64,000 bases of DNA from Zwartia vadi (GCF_030410375.1 NZ_JAUHHE010000003.1:62001-126000), one strand, 5' to 3'; positions 54,364 through 63,121 are shown, numbered from the stretch's first letter. The notes: a model not told the origin generated them from the sequence alone. Numbers and translations are program-made.

Positions 54364-54433
54364 AACGAAATCCTGACAGAAGTAAGACCTTCATTTTAGA
54401 ATACAACGACCTCAGCCTAACGGGAAGACCAGC

Positions 54434-55294
54434 ATGGCAGACTGTACTGGCGTGATCAGCCAGATGTTTATTTATCCCGTGAAATCCTGCGCGGGTATCG
54501 AAGTCTCGGAATCCGAGCTCACAGAAACCGGTTTAAGGCATGATCGCGAGTGGTTGATCGTCGATCAGAATGGCCAGTTTTTGACACAGCGCCAGATTCC
54601 ACACATGGTATGGATTACCCCTAGACTGACCGAGGATGCACTGTATCTAAGCGCCCCCGACCATGAGGAAATAAAAGTTCCCTTTAGCCAAACCGGCGTT
54701 CCCAAACAAGTCACCGTCTGGCGAGACACGCTCCTGGGCGATGACATGGGGGATCAGGTCGCACACTGGCTGGATCAGTTTCTGGCCGTACCAGGAAAAA
54801 ATTACCGCCTCATTCGCTTCTCCCCACATGCCAGCCGTCACTCATCCAGAGAATGGACCGGTGATCTTGTGGCGCCCAATATGTTTAGTGATGGCTTTGC
54901 GCTCCTGATCGTCACACAACGTGCGCTGGACCTCTTTAATGAGCGACTCATGCAAGAGGGCCACGAACCTGTTGATATGTTGCGTTTTCGACCCAATTTG
55001 GTGCTCGAGGGGCTTGATGCGCACGCCGAGGACGAAATTGCCAACCTATTGCTGCACACCTTGAACGGTGTAATTGAGCTCAAACTCGTCAAACCCTGCG
55101 GTCGGTGCCCGATCCCTAATATTGATCCCTACACGGCAACCAGCTCTCCTGAAGTGATGGAGACCTTATCTGCCTACAGGCGCCTGGCGCGCATGCATGA
55201 CGCGATTTGTTTTGGCATGAACGCAATTGTTCAGTCTGGCGCCGGGCAAGCGATTCGCGTGGGCCAGCCCTTTGAGGCGTATCTAGACGTATAA
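54434..55294 (+). CDS. MOSC domain-containing protein (mARC-like)
   Basis: A 286-residue protein with an N-terminal MOSC beta-barrel domain (YPVKSCAGIEVSESELTETG, REWLIVDQNGQFLTQRQ) and the MOSC domain, whose Cys in KPCGRCPIPNIDPYTA is the position that binds the molybdenum cofactor. Relatives (YcbX, mARC) reduce N-hydroxylated bases. No ferredoxin domain is attached, so a separate electron donor is needed. It starts about 70 bp after the divergent yajQ. Confidence 0.88.
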   Translation: MADCTGVISQMFIYPVKSCAGIEVSESELTETGLRHDREWLIVDQNGQFLTQRQIPHMVWITPRLTEDALYLSAPDHEEIKVPFSQTGVPKQVTVWRDTLLGDDMGDQVAHWLDQFLAVPGKNYRLIRFSPHASRHSSREWTGDLVAPNMFSDGFALLIVTQRALDLFNERLMQEGHEPVDMLRFRPNLVLEGLDAHAEDEIANLLLHTLNGVIELKLVKPCGRCPIPNIDPYTATSSPEVMETLSAYRRLARMHDAICFGMNAIVQSGAGQAIRVGQPFEAYLDV

Positions 55295-55351
55295 GCTAGT
55301 GTTAAGCTTGTCGCGCACCATCGATGCACGATCAAATAAGGAAGTCACACA

Positions 55352-55510
55352 ATGATCATGATGCTACCTTTTTTAACAGCCCTCATCGCGATTGTCTTAG
55401 CGATGCGCGGTGCCAGAATGCCTGCCATGATTGGCTGGGGCGTGACATTTATCATCTTTCTGGCGTGGCTGAACTACCACATGACAGACAAACTCAATAT
55501 TTCTCTCTGA
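55352..55510 (+). CDS. DUF5993 small membrane protein
   Basis: A 52-residue protein of two hydrophobic helices (residues 4-20 and 26-41) with a charged RGARMPA turn between them and a short polar tail. It matches the small-protein family DUF5993, usually found right before dsbB-like genes. ATAAGGAAGTCACACA precedes the ATG, and its stop is 8 bp before the DsbB start. It may assist the disulfide-forming membrane protein; its function is not known. Confidence 0.8.
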   Translation: MIMMLPFLTALIAIVLAMRGARMPAMIGWGVTFIIFLAWLNYHMTDKLNISL

Positions 55511-55518
55511 GGTCAGTC

Positions 55519-56115
55519 ATGGATTATTCCAGTCGCACACAACACAGTACTGAACATGGCTTGTCATTTTGGCTCAATGCGATCGCACTCGCCGCTGTCT
55601 GCGGCTCTCTGCTCGAAGCTTTTTACTGGCAAATCTTTTTTAACGAACTCCCCTGCCCGCTCTGCCAGCTACAACGCGTAGCCTTGACGCTCGCGGGTAT
55701 CGGCATGATGCTTAATGTTCGTTTTGGCCCCTCGGCAGTGCATTACGCGATCATCCTGTTCTCTGCGCTAGGGGGGGCGACCGCCTCTGCCAGGCAAATA
55801 CTGTTGCACATCGAACCCGGCGATGCTGGCTATGGCTCGACGCTATTTGGTTTGCATTTTTATACTTGGGGCTTTATTTCCTTTGTCGTCATGTTGATAT
55901 TTTGCGCAGTGATGCTCTGCATCGATCGCAATCAACTTTCGACACCGCGTGCTCAGCTGGCTAACCGTCCCCACTTCAGCACTCGGGTGGCAACCTTGCT
56001 GATCGCTCTCTTTTTATTGGTGACTGCCGCCAATACGATCAGTGCAATCATGGTCTGCCAGTTCGGCTCTTGCCCCGACAACCCAACCGAATATCTTTGG
56101 AAGTTTTGGCTTTGA
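55519..56115 (+). CDS. DsbB-family disulfide bond formation protein
   Basis: A 198-residue four-helix membrane protein that passes electrons from periplasmic thiols to quinone. Seen: the CPLCQLQR motif (CxxC) in the first periplasmic loop, matching DsbB, while the second Cys pair (CQFGSC near the end) lies at an atypical C-terminal place. The frame opens at 55324, but that part overlaps DUF5993. The M23 peptidase gene starts 68 bp after its stop. Confidence 0.85.
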   Translation: MDYSSRTQHSTEHGLSFWLNAIALAAVCGSLLEAFYWQIFFNELPCPLCQLQRVALTLAGIGMMLNVRFGPSAVHYAIILFSALGGATASARQILLHIEPGDAGYGSTLFGLHFYTWGFISFVVMLIFCAVMLCIDRNQLSTPRAQLANRPHFSTRVATLLIALFLLVTAANTISAIMVCQFGSCPDNPTEYLWKFWL

Positions 56116-56183
56116 TTGCTTTTCAACTGTTCTACCGAGATTCAGCCGTGAAAACCCTGCCGCTTATCCGGCAGGTGACACGA

Positions 56184-57047
56184 ATGAAACTGCTGGCGCT
56201 CATTGCCATGATTGGGCTCTGCACGCTCTTCACGCCCGTCTTGTCCGATGCCGCGCCCTTAAGCGACGAGCAGCTCAAAACCTTGCATCAACCGGTCCCG
56301 GGTGGGGTCGCCATACTGGATATCACTCCTGGCACGCAACGTGGAGAACCCACCGCGCGCTACATGGGAAAACCTGTCTTGGTGATGCGAAATGACGCAG
56401 GACGCTGGTTCGCGATTGTGGGCATTCCGCTTTCCACGCCTATTGAACCGCAAACTCTTGAAGTCACTCACGCAGGGAAAACGGTCGCACGCGCGTTTAC
56501 GATACGAGACAAGAAATACCGTGAACAACGCATCACCCTTAAAACGAACAAACATGTCGATTTGAGCCCCCAGGATCTCGCAAGATACGAGCGAGAAAAA
56601 AAGCTCCAAGACGATGCCTATCAACAGTTTAGTCCTCAAACACCGAGTAACGTATTGCTTGATCGTCCCGTTAAAGGCCCCTTATCCAGCCCCTTTGGCC
56701 TGAAGCGCTTCTTTAACGATCAGCCTCGGGCACCGCATTCTGGACTCGATTTCGCTGTGCCCACGGGCACTCCAATACAAGCCCCTGCTGCAGGACGCGT
56801 GATTCTGGTGGGCGATTATTTTTTCAATGGTAAAACGGTGTTTGTCGATCATGGGCAAGGCATGATCAGCATGTTTTGTCACCTGTCGACGATAGACGTC
56901 AAGGCTGGAGAGGTACTGAGTCGCGGACAGGTTTTGGGCAAGGTCGGTGCAACCGGACGCGTGACGGGTGCGCATCTGCACTGGAACGTCAGCCTGAATG
57001 ACGCGCGCGTGGATCCGGCTATTTTTATCGGCATGTTTACGCCTTGA
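56184..57047 (+). CDS. M23 family metallopeptidase (LytM/peptidoglycan-type)
   Basis: A 287-residue exported protein: signal peptide MKLLALIAMIGLCTLFTPVL, then a beta-rich N-domain and a C-terminal LytM zinc peptidase domain. Zinc motifs are seen as HSGLDFAVPTGTPI (HxxxD) and AHLHWNVS (HxH). It should cleave peptidoglycan cross-bridges or activate amidases. The frame opens at 56070, but AGGTGACACGA precedes the ATG at 56184. Confidence 0.92.
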   Translation: MKLLALIAMIGLCTLFTPVLSDAAPLSDEQLKTLHQPVPGGVAILDITPGTQRGEPTARYMGKPVLVMRNDAGRWFAIVGIPLSTPIEPQTLEVTHAGKTVARAFTIRDKKYREQRITLKTNKHVDLSPQDLARYEREKKLQDDAYQQFSPQTPSNVLLDRPVKGPLSSPFGLKRFFNDQPRAPHSGLDFAVPTGTPIQAPAAGRVILVGDYFFNGKTVFVDHGQGMISMFCHLSTIDVKAGEVLSRGQVLGKVGATGRVTGAHLHWNVSLNDARVDPAIFIGMFTP

Positions 57048-57085
57048 CTGCGCCCCTCAAAAGCAATAGGTAAAAGGAAACCGCG

Positions 57086-57700
57086 ATGTCGATTATTTTG
57101 ATCCGCCATGGCGAGACGCTGCTCAATGCGGCACGCACCATACAGCCTGCAGATACCCCGCTTGCTCCGCGCGGACTCGCACAGGCCGAGCGCGTAGCCG
57201 AACGTGTACGCGCCCTCAAACCTGCCGCTATCCTGGCAAGCGACATGCCGCGCGCGTGGCAAACTGCCCAAGCTATTGCGCGCAGCACGGGGCTCGACCC
57301 AATCAGCACACCTTTACTCTGGGAGCGTAATTTTGGTGATTTACGCGGCCGTCCCTATGACACACTCAGTTTTAATGCGATGGAAATGGTGGAGGCGCCC
57401 CCAAATGGCGAATCCATGGAGAGCTTTCATCAACGCGTGGCCCAAGCGCTTGATTACGCAGCAACATTACGGGACCGTCTGGACGGTCCACTGATTGTGG
57501 TCAGTCACGGACTGGTAATTCGCGCGTTGCTGGAAAACAATATCGAACTTGGCACACATAAGGTCCCGGAGCGAATCGGTAACACAGCGCTCACGACAAT
57601 CAGCGCGCAGTCACCCTACCGCGCCGAGCTGGTCAACTGCACACTGCATCTGATGGGAACCGGCCTGGCCGAAAACGAACACAGCCTCTCAGGCGGCTAG
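57086..57700 (+). CDS. Histidine phosphatase family protein
   Basis: A 204-residue phosphoglycerate-mutase-like phosphatase. Seen: ILIRHGETLLNAARTIQ, with the RHGE catalytic motif, and VVSHGLVIRALL, with the second catalytic His. Of the family's roles, cofactor-independent sugar phosphatase or alpha-ribazole phosphatase are typical; no cobalamin genes lie near. It converges on soxA with a 35 bp gap in which I see no hairpin. Confidence 0.9.
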   Translation: MSIILIRHGETLLNAARTIQPADTPLAPRGLAQAERVAERVRALKPAAILASDMPRAWQTAQAIARSTGLDPISTPLLWERNFGDLRGRPYDTLSFNAMEMVEAPPNGESMESFHQRVAQALDYAATLRDRLDGPLIVVSHGLVIRALLENNIELGTHKVPERIGNTALTTISAQSPYRAELVNCTLHLMGTGLAENEHSLSGG

Positions 57701-57735
57701 CTAGCATGTGAAGGGCATCAAGTTTTACCCGGGCC

Positions 57736-58566
57736 CTAAGGCCGTACGCCGGGCGTTTCAAGAGGCATGCCGCGGGCCCGCCACATTAAAAAAAGCTCAA
57801 GTTGGACCAACTCCTTGGATCCGAGCGCATAAGGCTCTGCACGCACGCCCGTCATACAGTTCCTCAAACGGCGTTGCAAAGAGCCAACCGTTTGCCACTC
57901 CAATCGATAGATCGGATAGCCTGTCGGATGCGCTTGCGGAATGAAGTTGCCACCCAGCTTGAGTCCTGCTCGCTCGGCGTGGCACTGGGCACAGGATAGA
58001 TTCAACTGACCCAGACGCTGATCAAATAAACGTTGTCCGGCATCAAGATCGGCCGCATTTGCAGAAGTCCGTTCCACAGTGATTGGCATACCTTTCGAGG
58101 CATGGCCAATATAAGTTGCCAAAGACAACAGCGGTTTGCTTTCCATAGCCAATGGAGGAGCTTGCTGTTGATCCTCACGACACATGTTGATCTGGCCTTC
58201 CAGACTCACCAAATTATTTTTGACGATTTTAGGAAAGCCTGCCGCCACACCCTTCATTGACACGGCGGCATCGCCATGACACTGCGCACAGGAAAGATTT
58301 TTCTTACCAGCCGACTCGTTCCAGAGCGTTTGCCCGTCGAGCACCCAAAAAGTGGCCGGATTGAGGGTCTCGTCATCCTGCATGGCACGCGTGGCGGGGG
58401 ACATCAACACATAACTGGATTGACGCTTGTCTTGCGTCTGAACATCGGTCTGATGATTGATCAAGGGGGATTGCGCAAAAGCTGCCTGAACACCCAAACA
58501 AACAACGCCCAGCAGCGCCTGCCGCAGCAACCCGTATCGAGCAAAAAAACCGTCAGGCTTACTCAC
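57736..58566 (-). CDS. soxA: SoxA, diheme cytochrome of the thiosulfate-oxidising complex
   Basis: A 276-residue periplasmic cytochrome c, with signal peptide ending near AAFAQS. Two heme motifs are seen, CAQCH at 93-97 and CAQCH at 192-196, and the active-site Cys is C237 in RNCMTGVRAEPY, the conserved SoxA context where a persulfide forms. With SoxX it couples thiosulfate to the SoxY cysteine. It is the last gene of the operon. The presence of two hemes places it in the diheme subgroup. Confidence 0.93.
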   Translation of the reverse strand: MSKPDGFFARYGLLRQALLGVVCLGVQAAFAQSPLINHQTDVQTQDKRQSSYVLMSPATRAMQDDETLNPATFWVLDGQTLWNESAGKKNLSCAQCHGDAAVSMKGVAAGFPKIVKNNLVSLEGQINMCREDQQQAPPLAMESKPLLSLATYIGHASKGMPITVERTSANAADLDAGQRLFDQRLGQLNLSCAQCHAERAGLKLGGNFIPQAHPTGYPIYRLEWQTVGSLQRRLRNCMTGVRAEPYALGSKELVQLELFLMWRARGMPLETPGVRP

Positions 58567-58570
58567 ACCA

Positions 58571-58900
58571 TCACGTCACAGTCAGCTGGGTCGTGACACT
58601 GGACGCATATCCATTGTCACCTGTCCATTTAAATTCAAGCGTACCGGTTTTGGTCGCGACTGTAAAAAAACTAAAAGTGGGATTGGCTCCCACGGCCGGA
58701 TGCAATTCAGCTCGAAAAACCTCGACGCCATCATACGTACACACAAAATCGCGAATAATATCCCGTGGCACACGCACGCCACGGTCGGTGTGTCTAAAAC
58801 CGGACTCCATATCGTGCTGAACGATCACACGAATCGGAACGATCTCGCCTTGCTTGGCGGTCTTGGCCATCGAGACAACAGTACGCGAGGTCTTGCTCAT
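58571..58900 (-). CDS. soxZ: SoxZ, subunit of the sulfur carrier SoxYZ
   Basis: A 109-residue Ig-like protein. The family stretch IVPIRVIVQHDMESGFRHT and later HPAVGANPTFSFFTVA are conserved in SoxZ. It has no signal peptide and is exported bound to SoxY. The frame opens at 58960, but the ATG at 58900 overlaps the soxY stop (ATGA) and gives normal length. The gene is 4 bp from soxA. Confidence 0.92.
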   Translation of the reverse strand: MSKTSRTVVSMAKTAKQGEIVPIRVIVQHDMESGFRHTDRGVRVPRDIIRDFVCTYDGVEVFRAELHPAVGANPTFSFFTVATKTGTLEFKWTGDNGYASSVTTQLTVT

Positions 58901-59349
58901 ACAAGCACCTCTTCCGTACAAGCGGCAAGGGTCACCATCGTCTGCGCAGAGCCCTGCCAAAACGAACCATCACTCATCTGCGCAACCGCCCATAGTCGCT
59001 GGGAAGTCAACAGGCGAATACGCGTACTGACCTGCGCTCGACCAGCACGTGGGCCAAGATAAAAACTGACGATGTTGGGTAACGGATTACCCTCTGCGAT
59101 GACATGGATCGCCTTGACGTAATCCACGGACGTCATGGGGCTCTCGACAGAGACACTCATGGGTACGAGATTGCCGTTTTCCACCAAAGGTGAAATATCA
59201 AGAATCACGCGACCTGTGCGTGGCAAGGCATCGCCGATAATTTTTTTGATGGTCTCAGCAGCCTCAGCAGGCGTCGCCTCGGCATTCCACCAAGGCACGA
59301 CACCCATCGTCCCGATTGCTGCGATAAACGTTCTTCGACTGGTGCTCAT
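58897..59349 (-). CDS. soxY: SoxY-like sulfur carrier with altered C-terminus
   Basis: A 150-residue protein with a Tat signal (SRRTFIAAIGTMG) and the SoxY core (RVILDISPLVENGNLVPMSV, TSVDYVKAIHVIAEGNPLPN). Canonical SoxY ends in GGCGG, whose Cys carries the sulfur substrate. Here the end reads VTLAACTEEVLV: a single Cys, C144, with six residues after it. The swinging-arm Cys is probably kept, but its flexible glycines are lost. It overlaps soxX and soxZ by 4 bp each. Confidence 0.88.
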   Translation of the reverse strand: MSTSRRTFIAAIGTMGVVPWWNAEATPAEAAETIKKIIGDALPRTGRVILDISPLVENGNLVPMSVSVESPMTSVDYVKAIHVIAEGNPLPNIVSFYLGPRAGRAQVSTRIRLLTSQRLWAVAQMSDGSFWQGSAQTMVTLAACTEEVLV

Positions 59350-59786
59350 GGTTTTAAGCTCACTAAAAAAGCCACGACATCTTCGATTTCCTGCGCGGTC
59401 AGTAGCGTTTTATCCGCAAACTGTGGCGCAACGCGAGTCAAGCCATCCTTTTTGAAATAAGACGGCATGATCGTGTCGGGATTAAAGCGGCTGGCATCGA
59501 CGATACGCGCCCGCAACTGAGCCTCAGATAAACCCGCTGCGCTCGCAGCCAGATCTGGTGCCAAATTACCTTGGAAGCGTTCGTCAGGAAACGGGCCGCT
59601 GTGACACAAAATACACAGCCCACTCTGACGACTCAGAACAATCGCGCGTCCCCGCAACGCATCGCCGGGGACACCCGACAGAGATTCAACAATGACCTCT
59701 CTGTCGGCTTGTTGCGCCTGAGTGATTAAAGGTGCTGCCGACACAAAACATGCTATCAGCACACACCTTATCACCCGTCGCATCAT
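59346..59786 (-). CDS. soxX: SoxX, monoheme cytochrome of the thiosulfate-oxidising complex
   Basis: A 146-residue periplasmic cytochrome c with signal peptide ending near ITQAQQ. The heme motif CILCH is at 58-62 and the likely axial Met is M107 (TIMPSYF). With SoxA it forms the heme enzyme that starts thiosulfate oxidation. The start overlaps the stop of the molybdenum hydroxylase gene by 4 bp, so it is translated on the same mRNA. It could also serve that enzyme as electron acceptor. Confidence 0.88.
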   Translation of the reverse strand: MMRRVIRCVLIACFVSAAPLITQAQQADREVIVESLSGVPGDALRGRAIVLSRQSGLCILCHSGPFPDERFQGNLAPDLAASAAGLSEAQLRARIVDASRFNPDTIMPSYFKKDGLTRVAPQFADKTLLTAQEIEDVVAFLVSLKP

Positions 59787-61972
59787 ATCAAAGTAAAGCC
59801 ACTATTCTTCAAAGGTACATCACGCAGACGCTTGCCTGTCGCGCGATAGATCGCATTCAGAACAGCGGGTGCCGCGACCGCAATGGTGGGCTCGCCAATA
59901 CCACCCCAGGACTTGCCGCCCCCCTGGATGATGATGGTTTCGACCTTGGGCATTTGCTTGAGGCGAATCGAGCCAAACGTATCGAAGTTCTTCTGTTCGA
60001 CGCGACCATCCTTGATCGTGCACTCTTCTTCGAAGAGCGCCGACAAGCCGTACACAAACGAGCCAGAAACCTGGCGTTCGATCTGGGCAGGGTTCACGGC
60101 ATAGCCGCAATCGGTTGAAGCGACTATACGGTGAATCTTAACTTTATTTCCATCCTGCACCGATAGTTCGCACGCCGCAGCGACATAGCTGCCAAACGAC
60201 ATCATCTGCGCAATACCACGATGGACGCCCGCAGGAGCGGGCTTGGTCCAGCCTATTCCGTCCGCGACAGCGTTTAACGCAGCCAGATTGCGTGGATATT
60301 TAGCCATGTACTTGCGGCGGAATTCAACAGGATCCATCCCTGCTTGCTCGGCCAGCTCGTCCATGAAACATTCGATAAAAATCGCGTTTTGGTTGACGTT
60401 CACACCACGCCAAAAGCCCGGTGGCACATGAGTATTGCGCATGGCATGATCAATCAGCTGGTTCGGGAATTCATAGCTGATTCCGTGCTCTCCACCTTCC
60501 ATGACCCCTTGAAACACCAGAATGTCGCGACCCTTGTCTTTTTCAACAATCGCCGGACGCACAGCTGAGAGAATCGACTGACCAGACAGACGCATGTGCA
60601 CGCCAGTCAAGTTCTTGTTTTCGTCGAAGGCACCAGTCATTTTGCACATCATGACCGGATGATAACGACCCTGCGTCATATCCTCTTCACGGGTCCAAAT
60701 GAGCTTGACAGGGACGCCAGGCATTTGCTTGGCGATATTCACCGCTTGCGTGGTGTAGTCCTGAAAAGCACCACGACGACCGAAGCCGCCACCGAGATTG
60801 ATCTTGTACACATCGCACTTGTCAGCGGACAGTCCGGATGCGGCGATCACTGCGGCCAATGAGGCTTCACCGTCCTGTGTGGGCACCCAGGCTTCGCAGC
60901 GCTCGGGAGTCCATTTGGCCGTCGCGTTCATCACTTCCATTGGAGCGTGATTCAGAAACGGATAGGAATAAACGGACTCGACCTTCTTTGCGGCCTTGGC
61001 AATCGCCGTCTTGGCGTCACCGCGCTGATTGCCCACGAAGGCCTGTTCAGCATTAAGACCCTCTTTGAGCATTGCTGCGATCGATGCGCTGGAAACCTTA
61101 GCATTCGGACCATCATCCCAAACGATCGGTAGCGCATCCATCGCAGTCTTTGCGACCCAGAATGTCTCGGCCACCACTGCCACAGCAGAGTCACTGACTT
61201 TGACAACTTTCTTGACACCCTTCATGCCGAGGACTTTGCTCTCGTCGTAGCTCTTGAGTTTGCCACCAAACACCGGGGACTCTTTAATGGTTGCCACCAG
61301 CATGCCGGGCAGCTTCAAGTCCATACCGTAAACCTGTTTGCCTGTGACTTTGTCTTCAAAGGTATCAATGCGTGGCACCGACTTACCAATCAGCTTCCAC
61401 TCCTTGGGGTCCTTCAAAGGAATATCTTTTGGAACGGCCAACTTCGAAGCGGCATCAGCCACTTTTCCGTATGTGGTTGTGCGTCCAGTTGGCTTGTGCG
61501 TAATCACACCCTCTGACACCACGCACTCTGCAACAGGTACTTTCCAGCCATCCGCAGCCGCCTGAACCAACATCATGCGTGCCGCTGCGCCACCTTGACG
61601 AACGTACTGCTCAGATGTGCGGATACCGCGACTGCCGCCGGTCGAAAAAGATCCCCAGGGATTTTTGCGCTTGAGGCTTTCACCGGGTGTGGGGTATTCG
61701 GTTGTGACGTTTTTCCAGTTGCATTCGAGCTCTTCAGCCACCATTTGCGCCAGACCTGTGATGGTGCCCTGGCCCATTTCCGAGCGCACAACGCGCACAA
61801 TCACTTTTTCATCGGGCTTGATGACGACCCACACACCGATCTCGGGTGTGGCCGCGGCAGCCTGTGCCATGCTGCTAAATGGAAACTGTAAACCAAGAGC
61901 AAGACCTGTACTGACGGCTGTCGTGCCGACAATAAACTGTCTGCGGGAAGGATTCGGGACGCGTGCATTCAT
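59783..61972 (-). CDS. Molybdopterin-binding aldehyde/xanthine dehydrogenase-family subunit (IorB-like)
   Basis: A 729-residue molybdenum hydroxylase large subunit with a Tat signal (SRRQFIVGTTAVSTGLALG), so it works in the periplasm. Seen: RVVRSEMGQGTITGLAQMVAEEL, GGGFGRRGAFQDYTTQAV, VPPGFWRGVNVNQNAIFIEC and SWGGIGEPTIAVAAPAVLNA, all typical of the isoquinoline 1-oxidoreductase/aldehyde dehydrogenase group. It pairs with the 2Fe-2S protein upstream. Substrate unknown: aldehydes or N-heterocycles are possible. It needs molybdenum cofactor, to which MoaA of this window contributes. Confidence 0.9.
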   Translation of the reverse strand: MNARVPNPSRRQFIVGTTAVSTGLALGLQFPFSSMAQAAAATPEIGVWVVIKPDEKVIVRVVRSEMGQGTITGLAQMVAEELECNWKNVTTEYPTPGESLKRKNPWGSFSTGGSRGIRTSEQYVRQGGAAARMMLVQAAADGWKVPVAECVVSEGVITHKPTGRTTTYGKVADAASKLAVPKDIPLKDPKEWKLIGKSVPRIDTFEDKVTGKQVYGMDLKLPGMLVATIKESPVFGGKLKSYDESKVLGMKGVKKVVKVSDSAVAVVAETFWVAKTAMDALPIVWDDGPNAKVSSASIAAMLKEGLNAEQAFVGNQRGDAKTAIAKAAKKVESVYSYPFLNHAPMEVMNATAKWTPERCEAWVPTQDGEASLAAVIAASGLSADKCDVYKINLGGGFGRRGAFQDYTTQAVNIAKQMPGVPVKLIWTREEDMTQGRYHPVMMCKMTGAFDENKNLTGVHMRLSGQSILSAVRPAIVEKDKGRDILVFQGVMEGGEHGISYEFPNQLIDHAMRNTHVPPGFWRGVNVNQNAIFIECFMDELAEQAGMDPVEFRRKYMAKYPRNLAALNAVADGIGWTKPAPAGVHRGIAQMMSFGSYVAAACELSVQDGNKVKIHRIVASTDCGYAVNPAQIERQVSGSFVYGLSALFEEECTIKDGRVEQKNFDTFGSIRLKQMPKVETIIIQGGGKSWGGIGEPTIAVAAPAVLNAIYRATGKRLRDVPLKNSGFTLI

Positions 61973-61983
61973 GTGAGGACCCC

Positions 61984-62436
61984 TTAGGCTTTAGCAACTG
62001 AGTGAATCGCGGCGCGAACTTCCTGGAAGCTGCCGCAGCGACAAATATTTGTCATCGCGTTATCAATATCCGCGTCTGTAGGTTTTGGATTTTTAGCGAG
62101 CAAATCGGTCGCCGCCATCAACATGCCAGACTGGCAAAAACCACACTGTGGCACCTGGTGATCGATCCAAGCCTGTTGTAATTTTGTCAGCTTGCCATCG
62201 ACAGCAAGACCTTCGATCGTTGTGACGCTTTTGCCATCAACCGCACTGACGGGGATGACACAAGAGCGGATCGCCTGGCCTTCGAGCATGACTGTACAGG
62301 CGCCACACTGGGCCACACCACAGCCGTACTTAGTCCCTGTCAAGCCGACTTGCTCCCGGATTGCCCATAACAACGGGGTGGAGGGGTCCACATCAATAGT
62401 GTGTGGTTTGCCATTGACAGTTAGTTTTATAGCCAT
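61984..62436 (-). CDS. 2Fe-2S subunit of the molybdenum hydroxylase (IorA-like)
   Basis: A 150-residue protein with two 2Fe-2S sites. Seen: [14 protein letters not shown] (plant-type ferredoxin loop) and [16 protein letters not shown], then NICRCGSF (the alpha-helical cluster). It transfers electrons from the Mo subunit to an external acceptor, which here may be SoxX or another cytochrome. It has no signal peptide, as usual: it is exported with the Tat-bearing large subunit. A 12-base palindrome holding its GGGAG ribosome binding site lies just before the ATG. Confidence 0.92.
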   Translation of the reverse strand: MAIKLTVNGKPHTIDVDPSTPLLWAIREQVGLTGTKYGCGVAQCGACTVMLEGQAIRSCVIPVSAVDGKSVTTIEGLAVDGKLTKLQQAWIDHQVPQCGFCQSGMLMAATDLLAKNPKPTDADIDNAMTNICRCGSFQEVRAAIHSVAKA

Positions 62437-62437
62437 T

Positions 62438-62449
62438 TGGGAGCTCCCA
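62438..62449. repeat. Perfect 12-base palindrome over the ribosome binding site
   Basis: TGGGAGCTCCCA, read the same on both strands, ends two bases from the start codon of the 2Fe-2S subunit gene. It includes GGGAG, its likely Shine-Dalgarno sequence. It could be an operator or could interfere with translation start; it may be chance. Confidence 0.35.
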
Positions 62450-62456
62450 GTGCGAT

Positions 62457-62656
62457 GTTGAATTGTCTTAAAAAGAATTAAGGCGAAGTTCTTGTTCTCA
62501 ATACATAAAGTTACTACTCCGCAGCCCTCAACAACGCTTGGTGCATACCCTATATTCGAGCAAACATAGCGCCTGAGCGCGAATGGAGCTCAAGCACGAT
62601 TAAGCCCCTGCTGATCGCTCAAGCGGGCTTGAAAAGGGTTGGTCAAACGAGAGGTG
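62457..62656. other. Gap between the Mo-hydroxylase/sox operon and DUF1854
   Basis: About 200 bases with no convincing gene on either strand. It should hold the promoter of the minus-strand Mo-hydroxylase/sox operon. A weak inverted repeat, AAGCCC (62602-62607) with GGGCTT (62625-62630), lies 27 bases past the DUF1854 stop, but has no T-tract. Confidence 0.5.
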
Positions 62657-63121
62657 TCAGAGAAAACGATCGAGTATGCGGCGGCTGTGCTTATCGAGCT
62701 GTTGCATATCGGGGACAGAAAATCGCAGGCCGTGACTATCAGTGATGATGAGGTTGCCGCCACTGAGTCGACGGATATCCTCCTCGCCTTTGAGCACAAA
62801 TTTCGTCGCACCCCGATCAGTCATCACATCCCAGGTGCTGGGTGTTGAGTAGGTTGATACTTTTAACAGTTGCCGGATCACGGGCATGACTTCACGGGAG
62901 GCTATTTCTTCGTGAATGAGGATACGGATATCCTCTGGCACGTCTGTCAATCGCTCGATCCAGAAGACCTCTTTACCCTCCGTGCTCATTAAGGCAACGA
63001 ACTCAAGCGGCGCATGAACAGGAAACGCACGGACAGGAATTACTCCCTCATGCATGGTGCCATCTTCGAGACGCAACACCAAACGACCGGCTAAATTACG
63101 GCTGAGCTGAAAGTCATCCAT
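62657..63121 (-). CDS. DUF1854 family protein
   Basis: A 154-residue protein of family DUF1854, seen in the VPVRAFPVHAPLEFVALMS-like block and in the C-terminal WDVMTDRGATKFVLKGEED. In many Burkholderiales it follows a large ABC exporter and both are near cyanophycin synthesis genes; its activity is unknown. The frame opens at 63244, but the ATG at 63121 overlaps the ABC stop by 8 bp and gives family length. Confidence 0.85.
   Translation of the reverse strand: MDDFQLSRNLAGRLVLRLEDGTMHEGVIPVRAFPVHAPLEFVALMSTEGKEVFWIERLTDVPEDIRILIHEEIASREVMPVIRQLLKVSTYSTPSTWDVMTDRGATKFVLKGEEDIRRLSGGNLIITDSHGLRFSVPDMQQLDKHSRRILDRFL

Noticed and set aside
62602..62630. AAGCCC/GGGCTT hairpin as terminator after DUF1854
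   Set aside because: The stem is six bases with a 17-base loop and no T-tract follows on the minus strand.
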